From contig JAFKAC010000015.1 in NCBI GenBank assembly GCA_025766275.1, positions 558,001-622,000 of the forward strand: a stretch of DNA of 64,000 nt, written 5' to 3'. Shown piece by piece: positions 31,556 to 43,992 of the stretch. Under the pieces are notes generated by a model. That model had not been told where the DNA came from, searched no databases, and saw only the letters and a program-made list of their open reading frames with translations. The position numbers and the translations under genes were made by a program. Each line of letters opens with the position of its first letter. Position 1 is the first letter of the stretch. Origin of the DNA: Lactarius indigo (Eukaryota; Basidiomycota; Agaricomycetes; Russulales; Russulaceae).

Positions 31556-32260
31556 ATGCCTCCGCACAGAACCCCACGCTCGTCGAACACCTTGCCAGGG
31601 GTGCAGTGGCCCGTAACACGCTACACACCTTCAGAGCTCCTGAAGACGTCCCCGACGAAGAGGGGCTTATCACCCAGCAAGAGTGGGACGCTATCCAAAG
31701 ATGCTTCCCCTTACCTACCGGAGGGATCCTCACCGACGACACCACCCCCACTTACAACATCGTCGACCCCGACACCGGTCGACAATACAACACCACCCCC
31801 ATCACCGCTGAAGAACTCGCCGCCCTTCGAGCGGCTCTCCCGAGCGCTGACGAGTGCGCAGTCACTCCAAGCGTGGGAGATGCAGTGGAAGGAGACGGCG
31901 TGCAAGTGGCAGGACGAGCAGCTGCATCTGGCGGAGATGCGAAGGAAGGCGAGGAAGGCGAGACAGAAGTATTGGAGGATGATAACGCTATCTATGACGA
32001 TAGCGATCAATACCCGGCGAGACACTCTTTCCTCAGAACACGAAGCCACACTGACGATCCCAATGCCACCCCTTATATCGTCTACACCAACGGAGACCCC
32101 ATGTACAGGGGAGACATCCGAGTCTTCCGAGTGGCGCCCCACGAGCCCAGATCTCCCGAAGACGATCCCACCTCCCTCATGGCGCCAGAAGGGTTCCGGC
32201 GTAATAGGGGACCCAATTCAATTCCCTTCAAGGTCACACTCCCCAGAGGGCGAGTTGTGA
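31556..32260 (+). CDS. Overlapping +1-frame ORF inside D1 ORF3 (234 aa)
   Basis: This frame starts with ATG 10 nt after the ORF3-frame ATG and is open for 234 codons in the +1 frame, although the main frame of this element is full of stops elsewhere. The N-terminus is Ser/Pro/Thr-rich. A basic helical segment follows (FERLSRALTSAQSLQAWEMQ, then KWQDEQLHLAEMRRKARKA), then a tail with GSGVIGDPIQF. D2, E and F have the same three-part frame at the same place and phase, with WQxEQL and GSG...DDPITF motifs kept. Whether it is translated is unknown; leaky scanning past the ORF3 ATG would allow it. Confidence 0.5.
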   Translation: MPPHRTPRSSNTLPGVQWPVTRYTPSELLKTSPTKRGLSPSKSGTLSKDASPYLPEGSSPTTPPPLTTSSTPTPVDNTTPPPSPLKNSPPFERLSRALTSAQSLQAWEMQWKETACKWQDEQLHLAEMRRKARKARQKYWRMITLSMTIAINTRRDTLSSEHEATLTIPMPPLISSTPTETPCTGETSESSEWRPTSPDLPKTIPPPSWRQKGSGVIGDPIQFPSRSHSPEGEL

Positions 32261-32693
32261 ACGCCGATCATATACAAGTGGTCATGTGCGGCAACCCATT
32301 CGTACTAGGGTTGGTGAGTGGTTCGCCATACGTCTACGGCCAGCCTCTGTACGCCCAACCGCACCGCCCTCACAACGATTGGGCCTTCATTGCCCACGAA
32401 GACCTCGTCATGATCAAAGAAGGTAACACCACCGACCGCGCCCTTGAAATAATAGGGGATGAATCTCTCACGGCCGAGATTCATCGCTATCGAGCAGCCG
32501 CGTTTCATGAGGACCGATTACTAGCACGTATGAGGGAGATCAGACTCCAATTGGCGAACGTCACGCAGGATAAGTTGGACTCTATCTATAGGATGGAAAG
32601 GGCTAATACCTTCTGGCGGATTGAAGAGGTGCAGAAGGACTGGCCGCTGTCGGCTTTCATGCGAGGTGGGCCTCGCATCTGAAAAGGGGGTAA

Positions 32694-33172
32694 TGTTACG
32701 ATCACAACCGGTTATGACTACAGACCGACTCACAGTATTAGTCATGGACATTTACATCGTATCAGTCATCATAGTAGTACACATGTGATTGTGGCTCATG
32801 TATGACTCATTCCTAGGATAGCTGTACTAGGGTTCGAGCTAGTTACGCTACTGGTTTGCTATCATTCTAGCGGCGCTTCAAAGCCCGCGTGTATCTGTAT
32901 AACTAGCTGTCTCGGAAGACCAAGACCCCCATCTTGGTCTTCTTCAATCCACCTTCTGAATCGTCTCTTGTCTGCCTTAGTCTCGGACTAAGCGTGCCTC
33001 CGCTTGTATCCACCAAGGGATACTCTTCTTTACTCTTTTGCTGCAGCGCGTGCCAGTGTGCCCCTGTTCAGCCTGCGTTGGGTTGACACGTGATCCCCAT
33101 TCGCCTAATTCCTGCTAAGTCGATTACGCCTTTCACGAGTCCAAGTCGGACTAACGCCGGTGGAGCGTAACA
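32694..33172 (+). repeat. 3' LTR of D1
   Basis: 479 bp, after the polypurine tract GAAAAGGGGGTAA (32681-32693). Confidence 0.94.
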
Positions 33173-34978
33173 CGTGGACGACAGCATGCTCGTCGTCGGG
33201 GGTAGTTGTTGGGTCTGGGAATCTGGTGATGACGTGGGCCCACTCTTGTGCAGTGATGGGTCCCTCAGCTGGTCTAAGAGGTGTCCATGGGGTGAGCTGA
33301 GTGTTCAGGACTTCAGTGTCGTCGTCCTCAGCCAAAAGGGCGTGGGCGTCTTGCGCGAGGGAGTCGAGGAGTGCCGCTTGTGTGACATGGCGTAATGGGG
33401 AGGTAGGCATATGAGCGGTTTTGGCAGAGCGGAGGAGAAGGGAATGACTTCCTTTGGCTTCAGCGCTCCTTGTTTTAACTTGTGGGTTGTGCGCTTGTGC
33501 TTCCTGATATAGTCGGAGTGCTTCCGGCACAAAGACGTTGTCCTTGTTGACCCACTGATTCTCTGAGTCGGGGTACCCCTTCCATTTGATGAGGTATTGG
33601 AGGCGTCTTCCTCTGCCGAAGTGCTGGGTGTCTAGAATGGCCTCGACCTCATATTCTTCTTCTCCGTCAATCAATTCTGGTGGCGGCCGTGTGAAGCTTT
33701 CCCCATGGAGAGGGGTTTGTTTGTATGGCGTGAGTAAATCGATGTGGAACACTGGGTGGATGCTCCACTGCATGGGAAGTTCTAATCAATAATTGTAGGG
33801 GGACATCACCTGTGTTACCCGAAAGGGTCTGTGGCATCATGCCGCCAGCTTCGCCGTGGGTTGGTTGGTTCAAAGGTGCCTACCCTCTAACCATACAAGG
33901 TCGCCGCTTTTGAACTTGGGTGTATCTTTGTTGCGCACCCACACTTCCTGGGCCTTTTTCATAAGGCATTGGGTGTTGTCCCTAGCTTCTTTGAGCATTG
34001 TCAGCCTCACGGTTACCTGTGGCAAAGGGGATGGCTTATCGGTCCAATCGGAGTGTGGGTTGTAACCCATCAAGAGCTGAAACGGTGATTGTTTAGTGTG
34101 CTCATGGGGCCAGTTGTTGTGCGCGAATTCTGCGATGGGTAGATAGGTGGTCCAGTTGTCTTGTCGTTCGTTTACCCAGAAGCGCAGATACTGTTCCAGC
34201 CATTGATTGGTCCTTTCAGATTGTCCGTCGGTGTGTGGGTGGTACACGGTGGATATGTTCTATTGAATCCTGAGGATTCGACATACTTCCCATGTGAATT
34301 TAGATGTGAATTGCAGGTCCCAGTCACTGATAATTTTATGTGGTAGTCCAAATCGCCTGAAGACGTGGTTTATGTACAGGGCTGCTGTCTCCTCAGCCAT
34401 GATTTCTTCTTTGCATGGTATAAATATTGAGGCTTTGCTGCAATCGTGGTCGGTGACCGTAAGGATGCTATCATGCCCCTTTGACACTGGTAGTTTGGTG
34501 ATGAAATCTACGGCCACGGTTTGAAAGGGAGTGGCCTTGAGCATGGGTGTGATAGGGTGTAGCACCGCTCGTATGGGGCACGTGTTGACTTTGTTTCGCT
34601 GGCATTCAGCGCACCCTTGCACATATTCATACACATCTTTTTGTAGTTGTGGCCACCAATAGTGTTGTTCTACTATTCTTTGTGTCCTTGCAATTCCCGG
34701 ATGCCCGTGGGCTGGCAGATCATGGTGATCATGTATTAGCACCCTTTGTGTGGACACGGGTCCCGTGATCACGAACCTGCCATCCTTATACCACTCTCCG
34801 TTGATTTTCTTCAGCTGGTGGGGGTCCACCCATTGCTTAATGACCTTTTCGTCTTGTCGATGTCGGGGTTGCACGAGGTTCAGGTTGAGGGTGAGGGTTC
34901 GTGCTGTGTTGAGAGTCCTTACGAAGACTTCTGGTGGTAATACGACTACCTGTTCATTGTCACCGGCCCCTTGGTCGT
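33173..34978 (-). pseudogene. Pol of F, middle segment: integrase, chromodomain, start of ORF3
   Basis: This is the F Pol frame between the D2 insertion (right) and the D1 insertion (left). Reading leftward: spacer after RNase H (GDNEQVVVLPPEVFV), HHCC zinc finger (HGHPGIARTQ...CAECQRNK), DDE core (DFITKLPVSKGHDS, ISDWDLQF, HPHTDGQSERTNQW), GPY/F and chromodomain (EEYEVEAILDT...YLIKWKGYPDSENQW, about 33670-33540), then the ITAQEW motif of ORF3. TAG at 34260 and TGA near 33870, 33839 and 33794 break it. In ISDWDLQF the D-R-D-P pattern of relatives is altered. Confidence 0.88.
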
Positions 34979-35479
34979 TGTTACGGTACAGACTCTACTA
35001 TGGGTGTGTTGACTCATGACCGGTTATGACTACGGTCCGACTTAGTATTAGTCATGGACTCTTACATCGTATCAGTCAGCAAGTAGTTCACATGTGATTC
35101 GTGACTCCTGTATGACTCATTCCTAGGATAGCTGTACTAGGGTTCGAGCTAGTTACGCTACTGGTTACCTATCGTTTGAGCGGCGCTTTAAAGCCCGCGT
35201 GTATCTGTATAAGTAGTTGTAGCGGAAGACCAAGAGTCCCCATCTTGGTCTTCTTCAAATCCACTACTTGACTTGCCTCTTACCTTAGTCTTGGACTAAG
35301 AGTACTTCCGCTACTACCCCCCAAGGGATAGTGCTCCTTCATCTTTGCTGCAGTGTGTGCTGGAAAAGCCCCTGTTCAGCTCGCATTGGGTTGACACCGT
35401 TCCCCATTTGCCTATTCTTTGCTAAGTCGATTACGCCTGTCTCGAGTCCAAGTCGGACTGACGCCAGTGGAGTGTAACA
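34979..35479 (+). repeat. 5' LTR of D2
   Basis: 501 bp, TGTTACGG...GTAACA. TATAAG begins at 35208. The R-start 11-mer ATCTTGGTCTT is at 35242-35252, within a GAAGACCAAGA/TCTTGGTCTTC hairpin. The PBS AAGACCAAGAT is at 35482-35492. TGACTCA words are at 35010-35016 and 35113-35119. Confidence 0.94.
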
Positions 35480-35499
35480 TTAAGACCAAGATCCCCATC

Positions 35500-37458
35500 G
35501 TGGCGTACTCGACCAGAGACCAGTGGACGTCCTTTCGTCCCTACCACATTGAGTGACGAGGAGATCACAACATACCAACAAGATTCCTAGGAGCAGCCCA
35601 GTGGAGAGAGCGAGCAGAAGACACAGGATATTTTGTGGAGTTTAACGGTCCTAACCGATTCCGACCTGTTGAGTTCAACTTTGAACATCTCTGTTGGGTC
35701 GAGGTTACTTGGAACCCCATAGACCATTGCTGGGATATTATATGACCAGCAGGAAGAAACTACAACTGCGATATCGACGCGCGAGAACTTAACAGCCGCG
35801 TAGATTATGGCCCTATTGACGGGCAAGCACAAGAACATACCGACGAAGGAATTAGTGGTGAAGAAGCTTCTGAAAGCCAGTCACCAAGCAGAGGCAATAC
35901 GCCAGCAGAAGAAGCCAGCCTAGGAGCTATTGGTGAACGCATCATACAACAAACTGAGTCTCTAACCATTCACCAACCCGAACCGGAAGTGATTCATATC
36001 CGCAGCCCAGCAATCGCAATGGCTACCGCCACCGTTACACAGGAAGAAATACAACCACTACTCACCACAGAAGAAAGGGATCAGATAGCCCTAGAAGAAC
36101 AAAGACGCATCACCGAAGAATCGCGAGCCAATCTGGCTCCTATCAACCCCTACACCGGTCATTGAATGACTGACGATGACGTAGCAATTCATCGAGCCAT
36201 CGGGCCGGACATAGCCGACCCTCCCAGTGGAGGAGGCGGACCCCCTGGTGACCTGCCAGGAGGAGGACCGCCGCCACGAGGGCACGGATTTGGAGGATTC
36301 CCTGGAGGGTTCCCTGGCGGACCACCAGGAGGAGGACACCCTGGAGGGGGATTACCAGGTGCAGGTCCCATCGCTCACCCTCCAAATAGTAAACTAGCAG
36401 GCGAAGCGCCAACAGTATTCGATGGAGAACGTGCCAAAGTCGAAGCATTCCTCACTCAATGGCACGTCTACTGGGGTATGAATGTGGATGAAGGCATCAT
36501 GGCCATCCCATATCGACGGGCCCTTCTTTTCTTATCATACATCAAGGGCGTCAACGTTAGCGAATGGGTATTAGCAATGCTCACCTGGCTCAATGGCCAG
36601 ATACAAACAGGAATACCCCGAACAAGTGAAGGACTGTGGAACGAAGTCACGCACAGCTTTATGCAGTGCTTTAGGAACACAATGGAGCAAGAACAAGCCC
36701 AATATGAGTTGAGAAAAGGGCTTAAAATGATTGGAGGCAATCTAGATGAGTATTGTACCCAATTCGAACAACTGGTGCGACGCGCACAATATCGGCTTGA
36801 TGACCCACAGACACTCGATCTATTCGCAAGCGGACTACCCACCGACCTGTACTCTAAAGTGTACACCCTCGACTCTCCACACAACTATCGCGAATGGAAA
36901 GAAGCAGCCACCACTCACCAACAGCAGTATATGCATCTTAAAGCGATGATCAACAAGGGAGCGCCACAAAAACAAGAAAGATCACAGCGATCACGCCCTT
37001 GGCAAGGACCGCCTAGAAGTTCTTGGCAACCTCGAAACCTTCCCAGAGACCCAAACGCGATGGACACATCTGCCGATCGCATCCGGGGACGACTAACAGG
37101 AGCCGAAGACATACTCGCTCCTCGTCCCCCATATCGACCAAGGGGAGGGTTTCTACAGAAAGGGGGAGGACGTAACAACCAAAGGCCAGTCACTTGTTAC
37201 AATTGTAGAAAGGACGGACACATGGCCCAAGATTGCAGGCAACCATGAAAGGAATACCAACCTTCAGCGTCCAACAGTCGGTACATTGACACCGACTATC
37301 ATCAACAAGAACCCGAAGTCGCTACCAGGGCGGTCCAAGAAGCACCCCCTCAACAGCGCGCCAACGATTGGCTTAATGGGGTGGCAGGAGAATCGGACGA
37401 CGTAAAGGACATTATCCTCCAACAGTTGTGGAAAAAGGAGGGTTTTCAGGACGCCTGA
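35500..37458 (+). pseudogene. gag: Gag of D2, four nonsense codons
   Basis: The proposed GTG start (35500) is in ATC-GTG-GCG. One frame runs 653 codons with no indel, interrupted by TGA at 35554, 35743, 36163 and 37246, each where D1 or E have arginine. It has the same domains as D1 Gag: N-terminal domain, Gly/Pro repeats (about 36225-36370), capsid (FDGERAKVEAFLTQWHVYWGMN) and CCHC-type knuckle CYNCRKDGHMAQDC. The slippery heptamer is at 37440-37446. Confidence 0.88.
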
Positions 37459-38206
37459 ACCCATCGGCCTGGGTGAGGGCAGTCAATTGTAACAGTGTAA
37501 TCATGACTCGCTATTGTTCTATGAGAGTCCCAGTTTCGATTCGCACAAGTTACGCTATGGCTGACATATGAGCACTAGTCGACTCGGGAGCAACTCATTG
37601 CTTCATGAGACCCTCCTTCGTCAAGAGGATGGGATTTGGAACCAAACCACTAGATGTCCCAAAGAAAATATGGAACATTGACAATACCGAAAACAAATCG
37701 GGGCGTATCACCCACTATGTTGATGTGGACGTACAAACTAAAGGAATTAACAAGGAAATATGCTTCCTTATCACAGACATAGGGGATGAAGACGTCGTGT
37801 TAGGCTACCCATGGCTCGCAATATATGACCCTCACATCAAATGGTCACAAGCAGCCATACACGAAAATATGCTCCCCATCGTCATCCGATCGGTTAACCC
37901 TCGCCTCGAACGAATCGCGCCTGTAGTGGCGGCCTCATCCATACAAGACAACGAATACGAGGTTATACACTCCTGCGTCATTACTGATGAACAACGGCAA
38001 CAATTCGAAGACAACTGTCGAATCAGAGCGACGGCTACAGACCTCGCTATTGCCGCCCAACAATACACCACCAAAGCTGAGTTACCCGCCGAATATCGAG
38101 AGTTTGAACACCTCTTCAGTGAAGAAGCGTCGGACAGGTTTCCTCCCAGCAGGCCCTGGGATCACGCAATCGAATTTAAACCCGGAACGGCAGACGCCAT
38201 CAACTG
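37440..38206 (+). pseudogene. pol: Pol of D2, protease end, up to the C insertion
   Basis: In the -1 frame this is gag-pol junction, protease and the start of RT. TGA at 37569 replaces arginine two codons before LVDSGATHCF. The coding sequence stops at ...DAIN where element C begins, and continues at 46032. Confidence 0.88.
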
Positions 38207-38744
38207 TGTTACGATCTTCCGGACTCGTTCGTTCTCACTTCCACTTACTCCTTATCACCCACATTACGAGCCTTGTATGACTACGCGGACTATACGATTA
38301 CCCGGTTCCTGTCACGCGCTTTGCTTATCGTTGTTATCTTTCGATAAAGCTCGACATGTGCTAGTTTCCGCTTACTTTCCACCCACGCACGGACCCGCGT
38401 GATTCTCCCTTTGTTCCCATTCTGTTTTACCCTTGTTCCCCGACAGGGATTGACCTTGCGCCCACGCTGTTGATCCAGTGTATTTAAGCCTAGCACTACC
38501 TAGCTTGTACGGTAGACTAGACTTCTTGTGTAATACTACACTCGTCTACGCGAAGTCTCTTGAACCATCGATCCCTGTCTTTGCTAGACCTTCGCGTCTT
38601 AGCTACCCTCTATAGTCCAAGTGACGCGTGTCCTTGTGACTCTTGTGCATCATCTTTACTGAAGTCAAGCCTTTGAGCTTCGACTACCGCATCGCTGACT
38701 GACTTAGTACAGGTCGTACTAAATGCCCCCGTAGTGGCGTTACA
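38207..38744 (+). repeat. 5' LTR of element C
   Basis: 538 bp, TGTTACGATCTTCC...GTGGCGTTACA. TATTTAAG at 38481 is 33 bp before AGACTAGACTT (38514-38524), the exact complement of the PBS AAGTCTAGTCT (38747-38757). Confidence 0.95.
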
Positions 38745-38746
38745 TT

Positions 38747-38757
38747 AAGTCTAGTCT
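38747..38757 (+). promoter_or_regulatory. Self-complementary PBS of element C
   Basis: AAGTCTAGTCT pairs perfectly over 11 nt with 38514-38524 in its own LTR. The sequence differs from the D/E/F primer, yet the self-complementarity is kept, which supports co-variation. Confidence 0.75.
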
Positions 38758-38766
38758 CCCATCACC

Positions 38767-40425
38767 GTGGCTCTCACCAGCCGAAGCCGAACGAAGTTTG
38801 TCAAGGAGTACCTGGAGCGGCACCCCTACGACGACATAAGACCATCCATCAAGGGAACCGCTCTTTGGAGGAACACCCCACACGACGAAGGATATTACGT
38901 CTACGACCCCGACAAACTCACGTACGAACCCATCGAATACATCGAAGATCAGCATATCTGGGCCTACGTTGCCTACTCGGATACAAAACACTCCTGGTAT
39001 TCATATAAACCCGTCCCCACACACCTTGGACTAGGACCAGGAAAAGGACAAATTACTGCTATCGACGCAGACTCGGACATCGAAGAACCATCTTCCGAAC
39101 CCGATCTAGATAATCCTACTCTCACACCAACCGTCCAACGACCCGTTGACTTCGCATCGTATGCCAATATGTCCACCACCCAACTCTCCACCACCCTCAC
39201 CTCCTCGCAACCAACCGCAGGCTCCTCGACAGCGAATCCTGCAAGTAGTGGAGGACATCCTGTGGGAGGAAGTATGCCGACAAGCAGAGGAGGCGCTGCG
39301 GGAAGCACAGGAGGCCATCATGGAGGCGGTGCGCCTGGAGGTGGAGGCGGTGCGCCTGGAGGTGGAGGCGGTGCGCCTGGAGGCGGAGGCGGCGCGCCTG
39401 GAGGTGGAGGCGGCGGAGCAGTTGCTGGCCCCGCGGCCGGAGGACCTCCCCAACCAAACGGAAGACTCGGAGGAAACCCCCCACCAGAATTCACAGGCAA
39501 TCGGGAAGCCAGCCGAGCCTTCCTCAACGCATTTGCCCTTTATCGAGGAATGAACCCAAATGTTCAGCAATTAACCCTCCCGTATTCGCGAGCTATGACG
39601 CTCCTGTCCTATATCTGAGGACCGCTCGTCGACGATTGGGTAGAAGAACAAATACAATGGCTAGCCGACCAATTAGTAGGAGGTGTAGCCATGAATGCCG
39701 AAAACCTCTGGAACACAATCGAAACGCGCTTCGTTCAGGCGTACACCGATACCACACAACAGCAGAAGGCCCGCCACGCCATCCAAAACTTACGGATGGA
39801 CAAAGAAGACATCGATACCTATATAGCCAAGTTCTCTAACCTGGCTAACAAAGCGGGGTACAACAAAGATGAGGCCACAACCCTAGAAATCTTTCAAAAG
39901 GGCCTCCCAAATGCGCTGGTCATAAACGCAATCAAGTTCCACCATCCCGTCGATTGGGACGATTGGAAAACGGCAGTCACGCTCCAACAAGCGGAGTACC
40001 TCCTCCTGAAGGACAGACTCACCAAAGGAAGAACGGACAAGAAAGGGGGGGCCTCCCGCGACCAATGGCTGAATGCCCTCAATAAAGCAAAAGACCCAAA
40101 CGCGATGGATGTTGGCAGAACTCGCGCCAGAGCAGCAATGACAGAAGACGAGAAGAAACAACTCCAAAAGGAAGGAAGATGTTTCAGATGCCGAGGACAA
40201 GGGCATATCTCTAGATTCTGCCCCCAAAAGACAACAACTACGGCCAAAGTTGCAAGCACGAGCGACCCTGCTACCGCTACCATTTCAATGACCGCATCAC
40301 GTCCTCTCTCTAATGAGGAACAAGCCGATGCCCAGGTAGCAGCCCTCTTCGCCCAAACACCCGAAGTACGAGAACTCATGGTAGACAAACTCTTCGGGCA
40401 GAAGAAGGATTTTCTGAACGCTTGA
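38767..40425 (+). pseudogene. gag: Gag of element C, one nonsense codon
   Basis: The proposed GTG start (38767) is in ACC-GTG-GCT. The frame is 553 codons, with one TGA at 39616 where arginine fits (element A has IRGDLVDD at this place). It has an N-terminal domain (YVYDPDKLTYEPIEYIEDQ, also in A), a 21-bp tandem repeat encoding GGGGAPG (about 39316-39415), a capsid region, and CCHC knuckle CFRCRGQGHISRFC near 40180. The frame stops at TGA 40423, after GGATTTT (40407-40413). Confidence 0.86.
40407..40413 (+). promoter_or_regulatory. -1 frameshift heptamer GGATTTT (C gag-pol)
   Basis: It is placed as in element A: G-GAT-TTT in the gag frame, with pol (GFSERLNPAAWARALK) in the -1 frame. Confidence 0.65.
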
Positions 40426-43400
40426 ACCCGGCGGCCTGGGCTAGAGCACTTAAACTTAGCGTGTACAATAGCAGATTCCGATCTATGCGAATTCCAGTAC
40501 TTTTCAAATCTGCACACGCAACGGCCGAACGAAACGTTTTGGTAGACTCAGGAGCAACAGACAACTTTATCAGCGCCAACCTCTTGAAACGACTCAAGAT
40601 AGCCTGGTTACCCACCGAACGTTCCATCAAGATCTGGAACGTAGACGGAACCCACAATCAGGGGGGAGAAATTACATCGTTCACTGACCTGACCGTCAAA
40701 ACTGGGGGAAAGACTCAGAACCTCCGATTCCTCATCACCGACTTGGGCAACGACGAAGTCATACTGGGGTACCCCTGGTTCACGGCATTCGAGCCCAAAT
40801 TCCACTGGCGCGACGCCACTCTAGATGAAGAATTCCAACCTGTAGTCATCACCAGCTTACATTTGTCCGACGAAGCCATGCCCCTTGAAGCAACCATCAA
40901 GGCATTGGAGACGTATCAACTGGACGAATCAGCTTGGGAACAACTACAAGAAGAAAACGAACCCCATATTCGGTTGCGGAAGACAACAACAGCGTCTGAA
41001 CTGGCGCAGCAAGAAGCAGCCAAGAAACCCCAGAAAACCTTCGAAGAAATGGTCCCGGAAGAATACCGAAGGCATCAGAAAGTCTTCAGCGAAGAAGCTT
41101 CCCAACGCTTTCCACCCTCACGACCGTGGGATCATGCCATAGACCTGATTCCAAACGCCCCCGAAACAATGGACTGCAAAATATACCCACTCATGATCCC
41201 AGAAAACGAAAAATTGACGGAATTCGTAACCGAACACTTGGAAAAGAAGTACATCCAGCCGTCTAAATCCCCTTACGCCTCCCCCTTCTTCTTCATCAAA
41301 AAGAAGGACGGGAAATTACGCCCAGTACAGGACTATCGCCGCCTCAACGAACTGACTGTAAAAAACCACTATCCACTCCCCTTAATCCCCGAGCTTATCG
41401 ACAAAATTCGAGGAGCGAGACTCTATTCGAAACTCGATATCCGATGGGGGTACAACAACGTCCGGATTAAACAAGGGGACGAGTGGAAGGCGGCGTTCAA
41501 GACAAACCAGGGACTGTTTGAACCGCGAGTAATGTTCTTCGGCCTCACAAACTCCCCCAGCACATTTCAAATGATGATGGACACCATCTTCCGAGAATTA
41601 GTACTGACGGGTGAAGTAATTGTCTATATGGACGACATTCTAATTGCAACCGCAGACAATCGCGCCCATCACAGAACAGTACTACACCAGGTCCTCGACC
41701 TTTGTGACAAGCATGACCTGTACATCAAACCGGAAAAATGCGTATTTGAAGTTTACGAGGTCGAATACCTGGGGCTGATCATCGGACACGGACGGCTACG
41801 GATGGACCCGGTAAAAGTTCAAGGTGTTCGAGAATGGAAGGCGCCAACGTCCCTGAAGGAAGTACGGGCTTTCTTGGGATTCTGCAACTTCTATCGACGA
41901 TTCATACGGGGATTCTCCACGATAGTGAGACCTCTTCATGATCTCACAAAGAAAGACACCCCCTGGGAATGGACAGAAACCAAACAAAAGGCGTTCGATA
42001 CCATCAAAGAACGAATCAGTTCGGAACCAGTCCTACTATTCCCAAAATTAGACCAGCCCTTCGAAATCGAAGTCGACGCTTCAGGATACGCCCTGGGCGC
42101 AGTCCTGAATCAGAAGGGAGAAGACGACAAGCTCCACCCTGTAGCATTCTACTCAGAATCCCTATCCGAAGCAGAACGCAATTACGACATCTATGATAGG
42201 GAACTATTGGCAATCGTCAAGGCACTGCGAACTTGGCGTACATATCTTGTGGGATCCCCCCATTTAATAACCATCCACACAGACCATGCGAATTTACAGT
42301 ACTGGAAGGAGCCCAGGAAGATCAATCGACGAGTGGCACGAGAGATTCCAAGAACTGTCCGAGTACAATTTCAGTACTCAAACATATCTCGGGCAAAAGA
42401 AATACTCAAGCCGACTCATTATCAAGACGACCCGATTACGACGATGGCACTAACGACAATCGACCACGTAACGGTGCTACCTGAAGAGGTCTTCCTCAAA
42501 ATAACCCACACGTCCATGCACTGATATGGACATATGGACACAAGATCGCACAAAATATGGACGAAGCGACTCTCCTTCCATGGATCGAACCGCACAATCT
42601 CAAAAAGCACAACGGATTATGGTGGAAGAACGACGCCCTCGTTGTTGTGGGAAACAACGATCTTAAACGGGGGGTAATCACCTTTTTCCACAATACTCCA
42701 AGCGCCGGACACCCGGGGATCGCAAACACCTTAGAGCTGGTACGACACGACTTCTGGTGGCCTAACATGCGCAAAGACGTGGAAGCCTACGTCAAAGGAT
42801 GCGCAATATGTCAAAGCAACAAGATTAACCCCCACCGGCAAAAACCACATCTATTCCCCATCACCACGGAACCAGAAGCTGAGCCATTCGAGGTGGTAGC
42901 CATGGACTTCATAGTCAAACTCCCACCATCAGAAGGGTTCGACTCGATCCTTACCATCACAGACCACGATTGCTCGAAAGCGGCAATATTCATACCGTGC
43001 AACGAAACCATAACATCAGAAGGAGTGGCCAAACTTTATCTGCAACACGTATATCCCCATTACGGCCTACCCCGAAGGGTCATATCTGACCGAGACCCTA
43101 GATTCGCATCAACGTTCATGCGACAGTTGTGCAAAACTTTGGGGAATCCAGCAGAACATATCCTCCGCATACCACCCACAGACAGATGGCCAATCTGAAT
43201 GCACTAACCAATGGCTAGAAGCAATACCTACGGCATTGGTGCAACGTACAACAAGACAATTGGGCAGAACTCCTACCAATGGCCCAATTCGCCCACAACT
43301 CCTGGAAGAACACCTACGACCAAACACTCCCCCTTTGCGCTTATCATGGGTTGGGAACCACGAACCAGTATGGACACCCAAACCATCCTAGCAATCCCAC

Positions 43401-43970
43401 AGGTAGATCAAAGGCTAGAAGAGCTATCTAATACTTCGCCAACACGCGCAAGATAGCATTAGCACATGCACAACAGCCTCATGACACAACGGGGGAACAA
43501 GCAAGTTCACACCTTATCAGCAAGGGGACCAAGTATGGTTAGAAGGAACGAATCTTCGAACCTTCTATCCCACGAGCAAACTAGCCCCGAAGCGATATGG
43601 ACCCTTCAAGATCACAAGGGTTCTATCGGATATTTCCTACGAACTAGAACTCCCGAAATCGTGGAAAATACACCCGGTGTTCCATGCGAACCTCCTTACC
43701 CCATATAAGGAGACGGAGATGTACGGCGCAAACTATACCCGACCTCCACCGGACCTTATCAATGGCGAAGAAGAGTACGAAGTGGAGCGAATCGAAGACG
43801 CCCAGGAACAAGGAAGAGGGCGTAAACTCCACTACTTAGTAAAGTGGAAGGGATTCCCACCGAGTGATAACACATGGGAACCCGCAAGTAACATGACTCA
43901 CGCCACAGACGTCATCAAAGACTATTACCGAAGATACCCGACCGCCGCAGAGGCTGGACGAACCGTATAA
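40407..43970 (+). pseudogene. pol: Pol of element C with several frameshifts
   Basis: Protease (VDSGATDNF near 40540), RT (YMDD near 41625) and RNase H are intact up to about 42340. Single-base shifts then occur near 42346, 42380 and 42480, a stop at 42522, another shift near 43140, and several more between 43190 and 43670 through the integrase C-terminus. The integrase HHCC finger and the first two DDE acidic residues are readable at 42557-43140. The GPY/F tail and chromodomain are open again from 43677 to the TAA at 43968 (YEVERIEDAQ...YLVKWKGFPPSDNTWEP). The TAA stop overlaps the internal TATA box. Confidence 0.87.
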
Positions 43971-43973
43971 AAG
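43966..43973 (+). promoter_or_regulatory. Candidate internal TATA box (TATAAAAG) before C ORF3
   Basis: TATAAAAG is the strongest of the four internal boxes. It overlaps the pol stop codon and lies 27 bp before the first ORF3 ATG (43993) and 45 bp before the second (44011). Confidence 0.5.
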
Positions 43974-43992
43974 ACACCCCAATCACGTCCCC

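Larger units (their letters stand above)
27910..32682 (+). pseudogene. pol: Pol-ORF3 fusion of D1, four nonsense codons
   Basis: In the -1 frame the region is 1591 codons without any frameshift. Order: protease (VDSGATHCF near 28050), RT (YMDD near 29140), RNase H (about 29570-29960), integrase (HHCC near 30240-30360; DDE near 30450, 30630, 30735), GPY/F module and chromodomain (EEYEVEKILD...YLVKWKGYPDSDNQW, about 31303-31440). The ORF3 module then runs to TGA 32680. TGA at 29416, 30295, 30955 and 31006 all stand where relatives have arginine. The C-terminal module (from about 31490) carries YNIVDPDTG, MYRGDIRV, GSPYVYGQPLYA and TDRALEIIGDESLTAEIHRYRAAAF, shared with D2, E and F. Confidence 0.9.
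25444..33172 (+). mobile_element. Ty3/Gypsy retrotransposon D1, inserted in F ORF3
   Basis: 479-bp LTRs at 25444-25922 and 32694-33172 differ by about five transitions. The target duplication is CATGG (25439-25443) and CGTGG (33173-33177), differing by one CpG-type change. The order is gag, -1 shift, pol, chromodomain, ORF3. It is inactivated by six TGA codons but has no frameshift. It belongs to the same family as D2. Confidence 0.95.

Noticed and set aside
39106..39570. Antisense Ser/Arg repeat frame over C gag
   Set aside because: It comes from the 21-bp tandem repeat encoding Gly-rich Gag.
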